A stretch of 64,000 nucleotides of DNA from Bacteroidota bacterium (GTDB taxonomy: Bacteria; Bacteroidota; Bacteroidia; Flavobacteriales; Weeksellaceae): positions 1 through 64,000 of the forward strand of contig JAFAFC010000002.1 of NCBI GenBank assembly GCA_023423715.1. Direction: 5' to 3'. The translations under genes were made by a program, and so were the position numbers. Numbering within the stretch: the stretch's first letter is position 1; each line of letters starts with the position of its first letter. Below the pieces are notes generated by a model that did no database searches, had not been told where the DNA came from, and saw only the letters and a list, made by a program, of their open reading frames with translations. Positions 26,154 through 34,416 of this stretch are shown here, piece after piece.

Positions 26154-26810
26154 CTACTTCTTCTTTTTTTCGAAGGCTGGTTTATACGCTTCATAATACT
26201 CATTAATTCGGTCGATCATTTCTTTTCTTCCTTCTTGTATTTCTGCAATATCTTTTGGTTTTATCGTACTAAGTGCTTTCACCAACTCCCGATATTCATT
26301 TTCAACAGGTTGTTTTTTGTAACCTTTAGCATTCTTCACTAAAAAAGTGTATGGGTTTTTCTCATAAAAATCAATCGCCATTTGAATGATTCTTTTATAA
26401 TTGTCAACATCCGCTGAGAGAAACAAATAAACGGATTCATCAAGAAGATGTCCTTTTTCACCTTTTGCAAAATATCCTAAATCACAATTGTTAAAATCCG
26501 TAGCTCTCATTTTTCCAAGGTAATTCAAAAAACCACTTTCATTATATTTCCCTTTTTCATAATACTCCTGCGCTTTTTCAAAATAAAACATAGGATGCGA
26601 TTGGGTATCGAGTTTTTTAGCTTCCGCAAAAACACTTTTTGTATCAAATTCAACCGATTTTGTTTTGGCTTGAATAGAATCTGCGGCATCAACCAAGCGC
26701 TTGTAATACAGCCAGAAATCAACGTCTTTATTTCCAGTAGGCTCAGCTTGGGCTAAAAAACTTTGGCTAAAAATTAAAAAGCCAAATACGAAAATCCATT
26801 TTTTCATCAT
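26154..26810 (-). CDS. Secreted hypothetical protein
   Basis: I do not recognise the family. The 218-aa product has a clear signal peptide (MMKKWIFVFGFLIFSQSFLAQ) and a mostly helical mature chain. A TPR-like stretch (HPMFYFEKAQEYYEKGKYNESG, about residues 76-97) and a Lys/Glu-rich C-terminus ending in KKKK are visible. I start at the double Met (26810/26807); the longer frame to 26861 crosses a promoter box and a terminator. It lies between the DPP IV and POT genes, so a link with peptide uptake is possible but unsupported. Confidence 0.65.
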   Translation of the reverse strand: MMKKWIFVFGFLIFSQSFLAQAEPTGNKDVDFWLYYKRLVDAADSIQAKTKSVEFDTKSVFAEAKKLDTQSHPMFYFEKAQEYYEKGKYNESGFLNYLGKMRATDFNNCDLGYFAKGEKGHLLDESVYLFLSADVDNYKRIIQMAIDFYEKNPYTFLVKNAKGYKKQPVENEYRELVKALSTIKPKDIAEIQEGRKEMIDRINEYYEAYKPAFEKKKK

Positions 26811-26826
26811 TCGTTGTGAATTTGAG

Positions 26827-26834
26827 CAAAGATA
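26827..26834 (-). promoter_or_regulatory. -7 box TATCTTTG for the hypothetical secreted protein
   Basis: An exact match, 16 nt before the start at 26810. Its upstream -33 region coincides with the terminator of the DPP IV gene. Confidence 0.55.
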
Positions 26835-26844
26835 GGTTTTAAAA

Positions 26845-26877
26845 GAAAAAGCCGACTTCAAAATTTGAAATCGGCTT
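26845..26877 (-). terminator. Intrinsic terminator after the DPP IV gene
   Basis: AAGCCGA/TCGGCTT plus TTCAAA/TTTGAA with one mismatch, then TTTTTCTTTT on the minus strand. It begins 8 nt past the stop at 26885. Confidence 0.8.
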
Positions 26878-26884
26878 CTGTTTT

Positions 26885-29014
26885 TTATAGATTTTGAAGG
26901 ATGTAATCCGTCATTTTTTTGTACAATTGTGGTCGGGTATTTCCACCGTAGATTCCGTGATCTTTGTCTGGATACGCCATAAAATCGAATTGTTTGTTAT
27001 TTTGAATCAAAGCTTCAGAAAATTCCAATGCATTTTGAAAATGCACGTTATCATCTGCTGTTCCGTGAATCATTAAGAATTTCCCTTTCAACAATTTCGC
27101 ATGCGTTGTTGGTGAATTATCATCATAACCAGAAGGGTTTTCTTGCGGCGTCAACATGAAACGCTCCGTATAAACCGAATCGTAATATCTCCAGTTGGTA
27201 ACTGGCGCTACAGCTATTCCTAATTTAAATACATCAGCTCCTTTTGTCAAAGCTAAACTCGCCATATAGCCACCAAAGCTCCATCCGAAAATCCCGATTC
27301 TTGATGCATCAACATAGGATTGTTTTCCTAACCATTTTGCCGCAGCAATTTGATCTTCAATTTCGTATTTCCCAAGTTGTTTATAAGTAACTTTTTTATA
27401 CTCTGTTCCTCTATTTCCTGTTCCACGTCCATCAACGCAAACTACGATATAGCCTTTCTGAACTAAATGACCAAACCAAAATCCATTTCCTTGATCCCAA
27501 GAATTAGAAACCGACTGCGATCCTGGACCCGAATACTGATACATGAAAACCGGATATTTCTTCGTAGGATCGAAGTTTTTCGGCTTCATGATGTAGGCAT
27601 TCATTTGATCACCAACTTCATTTGGAATTGTTGTAAATTCTTTAATTGGAAGGTTATCCGCTTGCAATTTTTCCAATTGCGCTTTGTTATTCCTAAGCTC
27701 GCGAAGTGATTTTCCGTTTGCATCTTTCAGCGTATACGTACTTGGCTGCGCCGCAGAAGATGAATTCTCGATGAAATAATGGAAGTTCTTTGAGAAATTA
27801 GCCGAATTGGTTCCGTCTTTTGCCGAAATCACTTCGATTTTTCCAGAGTTGATATTAACTTTAGAAATAACTTTATTGATACTTCCGTTTTGTGTTGTTT
27901 GGATGAAAGCTTCCTTCGTTTTTGGGTTGTATCCATAATAATTCAGTACTTCCCATTTCCCTTTGGTTACTTGTTTTTTCAACTTTCCACTTTCATCATA
28001 CCAATACAAATGTTTGAAACCATCACGTTCAGAAGCCCAAAGGAATGAGTTATCATCCAAAAATTCCATGGTTACGTTATCCGTTTCAATCCATTTCGGA
28101 TCAGTTTCCGTAAATAATTTCTTTACGGCTCCGGTTTTCGTATTTACCTTCAAAACATCCGATGCATTCTGCGTTCTCTGAGACGTAATCAAAACGATTT
28201 CATCGGCTTTTGCAGTTTGAATTACATTCGGGATATAGTAGTTTTTGAATGCACTTAAATCAATATTGGACACTTTTCCTTGATCCAAACGGAACAAATG
28301 AGCGGAAACTTTTGAGTTCTCCTCACCCGCTTTTGGATATTTGAAACGCATTTCGGTAGGATACAATTGTCCTTTGTAAAGCGGAATGTACATTTCGCGT
28401 ACATTAGACTCGTCGAAACGAACAAAAACTAACGCATCTGAATTTTTTGTCCATGCAAATTGTCGTGCATGACCAAATTCTTCTTCATAAACCCAGTCTG
28501 ACAAACCATTAATGATTGAATTTTTCTTTCCATCATTCGTAATTTGCGTGATTTTACCCGAAGCTAAATCCTGATAAAACATATTATTATCGGCAACGAA
28601 AGCGACTTTGGTTCCATCTGGAGAGAACTGAGGTTCTTGAACGTAGTTTCCGTTGTTTAGTTCAACTACTTTTCCAGATTTCAAATCTTTAACATCAAAT
28701 TTTCCTAAAAAAGAATGTCTGTAAATCGACTCCGATTTTTTTAGCAATAAAATTTTGGACTCATCATCTGAAAATTCATAACTCATAAATTTTCCATCCA
28801 CAATATTTCCTTCTTTCTGGGACGTGTTGTAGGAATATTTTGCGATACCACCACTTTCGATAACGGCGTAGTTTTCGCCATTTTTAAGCGACGCAATTCC
28901 TGCAATCCCTTGTCCTCTGTAGTATCCTGAATAGATTTTATCTAAGGTAATTTCTTGTGCAAAGAAACTTTGAGTAACTGCAAAAATCGCAGCCGAAATA
29001 AAAAACTTTTTCAT
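26885..29014 (-). CDS. Dipeptidyl peptidase IV-type S9 serine peptidase
   Basis: A 709-aa secreted prolyl peptidase with a signal peptide (MKKFFISAAIFAVTQSFFAQ), an N-terminal beta-propeller (about 30-470) and an alpha/beta-hydrolase domain. The catalytic triad is S579 (GWSFGGYMA), D654 (GTADDNVHF) and H686 (DKDHGIYGG), with the 32-residue D-H spacing of DPP IV. The double-Glu motif DWVYEEEFG that holds the substrate N-terminus is present. It releases Xaa-Pro dipeptides (or tripeptides, if closer to PtpA) in the periplasm or at the surface. The neighbouring peptide transporters fit that role. Confidence 0.9.
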   Translation of the reverse strand: MKKFFISAAIFAVTQSFFAQEITLDKIYSGYYRGQGIAGIASLKNGENYAVIESGGIAKYSYNTSQKEGNIVDGKFMSYEFSDDESKILLLKKSESIYRHSFLGKFDVKDLKSGKVVELNNGNYVQEPQFSPDGTKVAFVADNNMFYQDLASGKITQITNDGKKNSIINGLSDWVYEEEFGHARQFAWTKNSDALVFVRFDESNVREMYIPLYKGQLYPTEMRFKYPKAGEENSKVSAHLFRLDQGKVSNIDLSAFKNYYIPNVIQTAKADEIVLITSQRTQNASDVLKVNTKTGAVKKLFTETDPKWIETDNVTMEFLDDNSFLWASERDGFKHLYWYDESGKLKKQVTKGKWEVLNYYGYNPKTKEAFIQTTQNGSINKVISKVNINSGKIEVISAKDGTNSANFSKNFHYFIENSSSAAQPSTYTLKDANGKSLRELRNNKAQLEKLQADNLPIKEFTTIPNEVGDQMNAYIMKPKNFDPTKKYPVFMYQYSGPGSQSVSNSWDQGNGFWFGHLVQKGYIVVCVDGRGTGNRGTEYKKVTYKQLGKYEIEDQIAAAKWLGKQSYVDASRIGIFGWSFGGYMASLALTKGADVFKLGIAVAPVTNWRYYDSVYTERFMLTPQENPSGYDDNSPTTHAKLLKGKFLMIHGTADDNVHFQNALEFSEALIQNNKQFDFMAYPDKDHGIYGGNTRPQLYKKMTDYILQNL

Positions 29015-29042
29015 ATAAAACGCTAAATGATTATGAAGTTTC

Positions 29043-29050
29043 CAAATATA
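29043..29050 (-). promoter_or_regulatory. -7 box TATATTTG for the DPP IV gene
   Basis: An exact TAnnTTTG match, 28 nt before the start at 29014; no TTG seen at -33. Confidence 0.5.
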
Positions 29051-29120
29051 GTACTTTTAGTAGATATTTCTCGAAATTTGAAGTTGAATCTCTCCACAAA
29101 CCTTAAACGCATTTGAAAAT

Positions 29121-29148
29121 AAAAAAGCCCGACATACATCGAGCTTTT
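29121..29148 (-). terminator. Intrinsic terminator after the glucan-phosphorylase homologue
   Basis: AAAAGC/GCTTTT and CGA/TCG arms with one mismatch around loop CATACA, with T-rich minus-strand flank, 23 nt past the stop at 29172. Confidence 0.65.
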
Positions 29149-29171
29149 ATATATTTTAAAATTCTAAATTT

Positions 29172-30830
29172 CTAAGAATTGTAAATCAATTTGTAATATT
29201 CATCGGCCATACGGTCGCTTCCGAATTGAATTTTCACATCATCCATCGCCGTTTGCGTGATTTTGCGCCATTCGGTTGGATTTTCATAATAGGTTGGAAT
29301 AATTTGATTTTCCAAAATATCATATAGTTGCTCCAAATCGTAGTTATCCTGATCGTAAACCGACATATTTTCATAATCGCAAATAGGCACGACAAATGAG
29401 TTTTCACCTGGTTTTGCAAATTCCGGAATCCATCCATCATCGGTAGAAAAATTCACAGAACCATTCATCGCTGCTGTCATACCCGAAGTTCCCGAAGCTT
29501 CTCTTGGAACACGTGGATTGTTCAACCAAACGTCAGAACCTTGCTTCAACGATTTACTTAAAGCCAATTCGTAACCTGTAAGCACCGCCATATTGTTTTG
29601 AACTTTACTTTCTTCTACCAAAGAATTAAACACCGAAATCGCAGAATAATCCATTGGATACGGCTTTCCTGCCCAAATAATCTGAACTGGATATTTCGGA
29701 TTGTTCAATAATCTTGTGAAACGCTCTTTATCTTTCAACAATAAATCGGCTCTTTTGTATCCAGCAAAACGTCTTGCCCAAACAATCGTTAAAACCTCAG
29801 GATTGAAGAGTTTTCCGCATTGATCCGCAACGATTTTAAACAATCTTTTCTTCAAATGTTTTTTACGGTAATCAAATACTTCTGTATCGTCTTCATCTTT
29901 TGCAGAATACAAAGGCTTATCTGCCCAATATTTGAATTCTTGCGCATTCGTGATTGACTTAATCTCACAAATTCCGTCGTATTTTCCCCACATTTGTCGA
30001 GAAACTTTTCCGTGAAGTTGAGAAACACCATTCGCAATTCGAGCCATTTTCAAAGCACAAAGCGAGTGATTGAACATATTTTCTTGAACGCCACCGATTG
30101 CTTGAACCTCATCCATTGACAAACCTGAAAAATACGTCATATCATAACAAAGATTGACATTGTGCTTTTCGTTCCCCGCTTCTTCTGGAGTATGTGTAGT
30201 GAAAACCAATTTTTCTTTCACTTTAGCTAAATCGCCACCATACTTTTTCAATAAATAAAATGCTGCTGGTAAACCGTGCGCCTCATTCAAATGATACACG
30301 TCACGTTGCAAACCAATTTCGTCCAACAATTTTGCACCTCCTTTTCCTAAAAGAATATATTGCGCCAATTTTGTCGCTTCATTAGCGTCATACAAGCGAT
30401 GACAAATTGTTTTTGAAATATGATCGTTTTCTGGAACGTCCGTCGAAAGGAAAAACATCGGCGCCGTATGGAAAACTTCCGGATCAAGATACCAAACTTT
30501 CACCCAAACTGGTGCGCTGTGAATCTCAATTTGGAATTTGATCCCCGTATCTTGAAGATAGCTGTACATTTTTTTTGTCCAAACTGGATTCAACGTTTGA
30601 TCGTGGTTTCGCGCTTGATCGTAGTAGCCAAACTTCCAAAGAATCCCGATTCCAACTAAATCTTGCTTCAAATTATATGCACTTCGCATATGCGACCCTG
30701 CCAAAAATCCCAAACCTCCTGAATATATTTTTAAAGCCTGATCTATCGCAAACTCCATTGAAAAATAAGCCACTTTCGTAGAATATTCCGAGTTAATCGG
30801 AAAAGGCATCTGATAGTTTTTAAAATCCAT
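29172..30830 (-). CDS. GT35 alpha-glucan phosphorylase homologue lacking the PLP lysine
   Basis: A 552-aa protein of the short alpha-glucan-phosphorylase group. It opens with YFSMEFAIDQALKIYSGGLG and keeps WARRFAGYKRADLL (phosphate/PLP-pocket region), the NPRVPREASGTSGM loop and the DDGWIPEF end. In working phosphorylases the loop reads EASGT..MK, and that lysine forms the Schiff base with pyridoxal phosphate. Here residue 452 is Thr (ACA, 29475-29477). I infer either a non-PLP activity or loss of phosphorolysis. I start at the ATG at 30830 (MDFKNYQMPFP); the frame extends 17 codons upstream across the promoter region. Confidence 0.8.
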   Translation of the reverse strand: MDFKNYQMPFPINSEYSTKVAYFSMEFAIDQALKIYSGGLGFLAGSHMRSAYNLKQDLVGIGILWKFGYYDQARNHDQTLNPVWTKKMYSYLQDTGIKFQIEIHSAPVWVKVWYLDPEVFHTAPMFFLSTDVPENDHISKTICHRLYDANEATKLAQYILLGKGGAKLLDEIGLQRDVYHLNEAHGLPAAFYLLKKYGGDLAKVKEKLVFTTHTPEEAGNEKHNVNLCYDMTYFSGLSMDEVQAIGGVQENMFNHSLCALKMARIANGVSQLHGKVSRQMWGKYDGICEIKSITNAQEFKYWADKPLYSAKDEDDTEVFDYRKKHLKKRLFKIVADQCGKLFNPEVLTIVWARRFAGYKRADLLLKDKERFTRLLNNPKYPVQIIWAGKPYPMDYSAISVFNSLVEESKVQNNMAVLTGYELALSKSLKQGSDVWLNNPRVPREASGTSGMTAAMNGSVNFSTDDGWIPEFAKPGENSFVVPICDYENMSVYDQDNYDLEQLYDILENQIIPTYYENPTEWRKITQTAMDDVKIQFGSDRMADEYYKLIYNS

Positions 30831-30858
30831 ACTTCCTGATATTAAAATTATAATAGTA

Positions 30859-30866
30859 CAAATGTA
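30859..30866 (-). promoter_or_regulatory. -7 box TACATTTG for the phosphorylase homologue
   Basis: An exact match to TAnnTTTG, 28 nt before the start at 30830. Confidence 0.5.
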
Positions 30867-31061
30867 GCATTTTATCTGCACTACGTAAGTGTCTCAAATA
30901 CTGAAAAATATCAATATTTAAAGCGTTTTCGAGCTTTATGCAAGACATAGAATTTTCGTTTCGTTTATGAACTTTTTGTTAAAAAAGAGCAATTCGTATT
31001 TCACTATCAAAATAAGTTGTACATTTAGTAGGTAATTATTTGAATATCAAAATATTCTATA

Positions 31062-31859
31062 ATGAAAAAAACATTTTCTGATGAAGATTTAGTGAAAAAC
31101 CTTTCACTTTATTATCTAAACCAGCATCTCAAAAAGAAGCCGATAGGGCGTTATCACGACCAAATTGATCAATCGGCCCTCCACGAACGAGAAAAGTATA
31201 AAAAGAAATCTGAAATCTTGCTTCTCAATGCTTTCATGCACCATTTCCCACAAATACATTTTGAGAATCTTACCTGTGAAAGCCCCGATTTTATCGCGAC
31301 GTTTAATGGAAAAAAGCTAGGAATAGAGCTTACCGAAGTGATTAATCATTTGGAAATGAAAAAAATTGAGGGCATTTTGAATAAATTATTCCGTCAAGCT
31401 GAAATCGAATTAGAAAAGGAAAACACCGCGAAATTTCGTGGTGTTTATTTTTTACAATTTCGTGAGAATTTAGAAGAACATGTTTTTCATAATTACGATA
31501 AACTATTGAGTGACATTTGCAAAAGCGTCCAAAAACAAAAGCCTTTTGGCTGTGTAAAAACTTTAAAAAAGTCGCACCATCGCAGAAATGTTTTCATTAC
31601 ACATGATTACACGCAAAATCTTTTCGACACGCTTTGTTCTGAGAAAATTCTTGAACTTATCCAAAAAAAGAATTTAAAATTTCCATTCTATGATCAATCG
31701 GTTGACGAACATTGGTTGGTGATGGTTTCGAACATGAATTCTTTAGCTTCTCGCTATTCTATTATTCAAAACAAAGAAAATCTCAATGCTATTCAATCAC
31801 CTTTCCACAAAATTGTTCACCTTGAAAATCTGTGCGGAAACATGACGTATATAAAGTAA
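31062..31859 (+). CDS. Hypothetical protein with a possible PD-(D/E)xK-like core
   Basis: I do not recognise a named family. The 265-aa, lysine-rich product has ESPDFIATFNGKKLGIELTE (residues 73-92): P75-D76, then E89-x-T91 after 12 residues. This resembles the PD-(D/E)xK nuclease core with Thr in place of the usual Lys. Long helices with many charged residues precede and follow. There is no signal peptide, so it is probably cytosolic. No restriction, toxin or defence partner lies beside it: a phosphorylase homologue is divergent and a DUF3667 gene converges with a 1-bp gap. Nuclease activity is only a hypothesis. Confidence 0.55.
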   Translation: MKKTFSDEDLVKNLSLYYLNQHLKKKPIGRYHDQIDQSALHEREKYKKKSEILLLNAFMHHFPQIHFENLTCESPDFIATFNGKKLGIELTEVINHLEMKKIEGILNKLFRQAEIELEKENTAKFRGVYFLQFRENLEEHVFHNYDKLLSDICKSVQKQKPFGCVKTLKKSHHRRNVFITHDYTQNLFDTLCSEKILELIQKKNLKFPFYDQSVDEHWLVMVSNMNSLASRYSIIQNKENLNAIQSPFHKIVHLENLCGNMTYIK

Positions 31860-31860
31860 T

Positions 31861-32661
31861 CTAACCTTTTATTAGTCCAAAAACAAAACCTCCTATAACA
31901 CCAAGGACTACTACCGCGATATAAAGAACAAAAACAAGTCCATAAATAAGCATTACTCTTGCGCCAATCTCCACCCAGCCTTTATTTGGATAAAAACCTT
32001 TGAAAAACCAAACATACAAAAATGCAGCAGCAACTAAGCCTATAAAAGAGACTATACCAATAGCTGTAAAATTGTCAGAAAAAAGATAATAAAAAGGATA
32101 TAAAATGACAATCGTCACGATTGTATAAATTGCTTGAAAAAAAGCATTCATAACTACATGTTCGTAGTAATTATTCTTCCAACTTTTAAATGCTATATAA
32201 GAAAACAATGCAAAGATAGGAATCAACAACACCATAATAAAGTTGTTATAACTTTGAAACAAATGCATTATTTCTTGATAAATATTAAAAAAGCGATTCG
32301 TATTACCGCTTAACATACCATTTTCAACATAAGCATTACCCATATTCTGGGTAAACTTTGGCATATCAATCAATTTGAAAGACAAAAATGCAGAAAATGT
32401 TGCTAAAACAAAAGCTAATAAAATCGGTTTGTAATGCTTAGCTCTATTGCCTTCTATGTAATCTCTAGCTGTTTTCCCAGGATTGATTATTAAACTCTTT
32501 ATAGTGTATAAAAATCCTTTGTTCATATGAAGAAATGAGTATTGAAACTCATCCATAATGTACTTCCGGTCTATTCTAGCGTATTTTTTCTGACCGCAAT
32601 TGCTGCAAAAATTTCCAGATAACGCTTCGCCACAGCTTTTACAGCTTGATAAATTCTCCAT
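31861..32661 (-). CDS. DUF3667 zinc-ribbon membrane protein
   Basis: A 266-aa protein with an N-terminal zinc ribbon (CKSCGEALSGNFCSNCGQKK: C-x2-C and C-x2-C), then RIDRKYIMDEF and NPGKTARDYIEGNRAKHYKP, the DUF3667 signature, and about five transmembrane helices. Function of the family is unknown; it is widespread in Bacteroidota. A TATTTTTG box lies 29 nt upstream. It converges on the preceding gene without a visible terminator. Confidence 0.85.
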   Translation of the reverse strand: MENLSSCKSCGEALSGNFCSNCGQKKYARIDRKYIMDEFQYSFLHMNKGFLYTIKSLIINPGKTARDYIEGNRAKHYKPILLAFVLATFSAFLSFKLIDMPKFTQNMGNAYVENGMLSGNTNRFFNIYQEIMHLFQSYNNFIMVLLIPIFALFSYIAFKSWKNNYYEHVVMNAFFQAIYTIVTIVILYPFYYLFSDNFTAIGIVSFIGLVAAAFLYVWFFKGFYPNKGWVEIGARVMLIYGLVFVLYIAVVVLGVIGGFVFGLIKG

Positions 32662-32690
32662 TAATACCGTTTTTGTTTTCAGATTTAGAG

Positions 32691-32698
32691 CAAAAATA
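32691..32698 (-). promoter_or_regulatory. -7 box TATTTTTG for the DUF3667 gene
   Basis: The reverse complement matches TAnnTTTG, 29 nt before the start at 32661; no TTG at -33. Confidence 0.45.
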
Positions 32699-32747
32699 TC
32701 ACTTTTTAGCAGAATAAAAACTAATTTTAAATATTAAATAAAGCAGT

Positions 32748-33323
32748 ATGAAAGATCTATTTATTAAGCGATTTTTATATTATAAAACGCTAGGAGATCA
32801 AACTTTTGATCAAATTTCAGAAGAAGATTTCTTTTGGCAGTATAATGAAGAAAGTAATTCGATTGCAATAATTGTAAAACATATTGCTGGGAATATGCTT
32901 TCGCGGTGGACAAACTTTTTACAAGAAGATGGTGAAAAACCGTGGCGCAATAGAGATCAAGAGTTTGAAAATACCTTTACAACCAAAGCCGAAGTCATCG
33001 AATATTGGGAAAAAGGCTGGACTTGTCTTTTGGAGGCTTTAGAACAGATCACGGAAGAGAATATCAACTATGTTATTTTTATTCGAGGGGAAAAACACAC
33101 CGTTTTGGATGCGGTTTTACGCCAACTAGCTCATTATCCGTATCATGTTGGGCAACTAATTTACATTGCAAAAATGCGGAAAGATCAGTCTTGGAAATCG
33201 CTTTCCATCCCGAGAAATCAATCGGAATCCTTCAATCAACAAATGAAGGAAAATCTGAATGACAATGCATCGCCCGTTTGTTATGCGCAAAGCAAAGACG
33301 TCCGCGACGAGTATAAATCTTAG
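32748..33323 (+). CDS. DUF1572 / DinB-like four-helix protein
   Basis: A 191-aa protein of the DinB-like superfamily. The conserved histidines of the metal site appear in IVKHIAGN (about residue 45) and HYPYHVGQ (about residues 128-132). The family's helices (LFIKRFLYYKTLGDQTFDQI) start the protein. DinB-like proteins often act as thiol- or metal-dependent transferases, but the substrate here is unknown. Its stop overlaps that of the convergent DUF1684 gene by 4 bp. Confidence 0.8.
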   Translation: MKDLFIKRFLYYKTLGDQTFDQISEEDFFWQYNEESNSIAIIVKHIAGNMLSRWTNFLQEDGEKPWRNRDQEFENTFTTKAEVIEYWEKGWTCLLEALEQITEENINYVIFIRGEKHTVLDAVLRQLAHYPYHVGQLIYIAKMRKDQSWKSLSIPRNQSESFNQQMKENLNDNASPVCYAQSKDVRDEYKS

Positions 33324-33949
33324 TGAAAATAAATATCATCGTACATGACACCTGCTTCTATTCGGGCTGAAATCCAGTTTTCTCGAGGAACAATTGGACA
33401 CGAATAATCGTATGCATTATACGCACAGTACGGATGATACGATTGGTTAAAATCAATAACCATCGTATTTCCTTTAGGAATTGTTAAATCCAAATACTTT
33501 CCACCGCCGTAGGTTTCTGTTCCCGCCGTTTCATCTTTAAAAGGCAGGAATAGATGATCTGCATATTCCGGCTTTTTAATCAATGTTAAGTTTTGATAAA
33601 GTGTCACCGTGTGCTTTTTTCCGTTTAAAGTAAAAGTCGCTTTACCATATTCTACATACGGGCGAGTTTTTCCCGATGACGTATTCATATCGAATGGAAT
33701 CGCATTTGGAGTTCGCACAAAATCGGCAACGACACGATATTTCAAATCAATTGGAAAGAACGGATGCGCTTTAAAATTGGTGTAATTTTCACCGCGTAAT
33801 GGCGTATCCTCTTTGCTTAGATAGCCCTCGTTCAATTCCTTTTGAAATTTTAGAATTTCTTTTTTCTGCTTTTTAATTGATTGTCCAAACACCAATGTTG
33901 AACTCATCAAAAGTAGAATAAAACCAAATATTTTATGTTTGAAATTCAT
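33320..33949 (-). CDS. DUF1684 secreted protein
   Basis: A 209-aa protein with a signal peptide (MNFKHKIFGFILLLMSSTLVFGQ). Its conserved blocks match the DUF1684 family: YVEYGKATFTLNGKKHTVTLYQ, FLPFKDETAGTETYGGGKYLDL, and DFNQSYHPYCAYNAYDYSCPIVP. The enzymatic role of the family is unknown to me; the HPYCAYN motif is invariant in members I recall. I start at the ATG at 33949, where the signal peptide begins. It starts 1 nt after the stop of the 129-aa gene, so the two are one unit. Confidence 0.83.
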   Translation of the reverse strand: MNFKHKIFGFILLLMSSTLVFGQSIKKQKKEILKFQKELNEGYLSKEDTPLRGENYTNFKAHPFFPIDLKYRVVADFVRTPNAIPFDMNTSSGKTRPYVEYGKATFTLNGKKHTVTLYQNLTLIKKPEYADHLFLPFKDETAGTETYGGGKYLDLTIPKGNTMVIDFNQSYHPYCAYNAYDYSCPIVPRENWISARIEAGVMYDDIYFH

Positions 33950-33950
33950 T

Positions 33951-34340
33951 TTATGAAATTTTAATTCGATAGACATCTGTTTCGTTACGACGAATATTTT
34001 CAACAAAAAAACCATGCTCTTCTGGGATAATTTCGGCAAAATCAAAGGATTTGCAGTCTTTGGGTAAACCCGAAAAAATAAGGGTAAACCAATAATCCTT
34101 CATCGGCGGAACTTCCGTCCAATACGGAAAAATCGTAATATTATCTGCAAAAAGCAACTTACTTTTATGATCGCTTCCTTTATCCAAAAGAAAAGTCGTT
34201 TGCCAAATCCGAATTAGATTACCCCACATCGGCGATTTAGGAAAACAACAATGAACAATCACTTGCTTCTCCTCCTCTACTTGGGTTTTGAATTCGAGTA
34301 AAAGTTCTTCTGCTATAAAAGGTTTCTCAATGGTTGCCAT
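33951..34340 (-). CDS. Conserved hypothetical protein
   Basis: A 129-aa soluble protein without signal peptide or transmembrane helix. It has an aromatic-rich middle (IRIWQTTFLLDKGS, FPYWTEVPPMKDYWFTLIFSGLPKDCKSF) and the short motif CCFPKSPMWGNLIRIW. I do not recognise a characterised family. It is upstream of and nearly overlapping the DUF1684 gene (one base between stop and next start), implying coupled expression. Confidence 0.6.
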   Translation of the reverse strand: MATIEKPFIAEELLLEFKTQVEEEKQVIVHCCFPKSPMWGNLIRIWQTTFLLDKGSDHKSKLLFADNITIFPYWTEVPPMKDYWFTLIFSGLPKDCKSFDFAEIIPEEHGFFVENIRRNETDVYRIKIS

Positions 34341-34363
34341 AACTAATCAAAGGTATGAAAAAG

Positions 34364-34389
34364 AAAAAGCATCCCAAAAGATGCTTTTT
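34364..34389 (-). terminator. Intrinsic terminator after mqo
   Basis: Perfect 10-bp stem AAAAAGCATC / GATGCTTTTT with loop CCAAAA, 27 nt past the mqo stop. Confidence 0.85.
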
Positions 34390-34416
34390 ACTTTCTATGT
34401 TGATTGGAGTTTTAAT

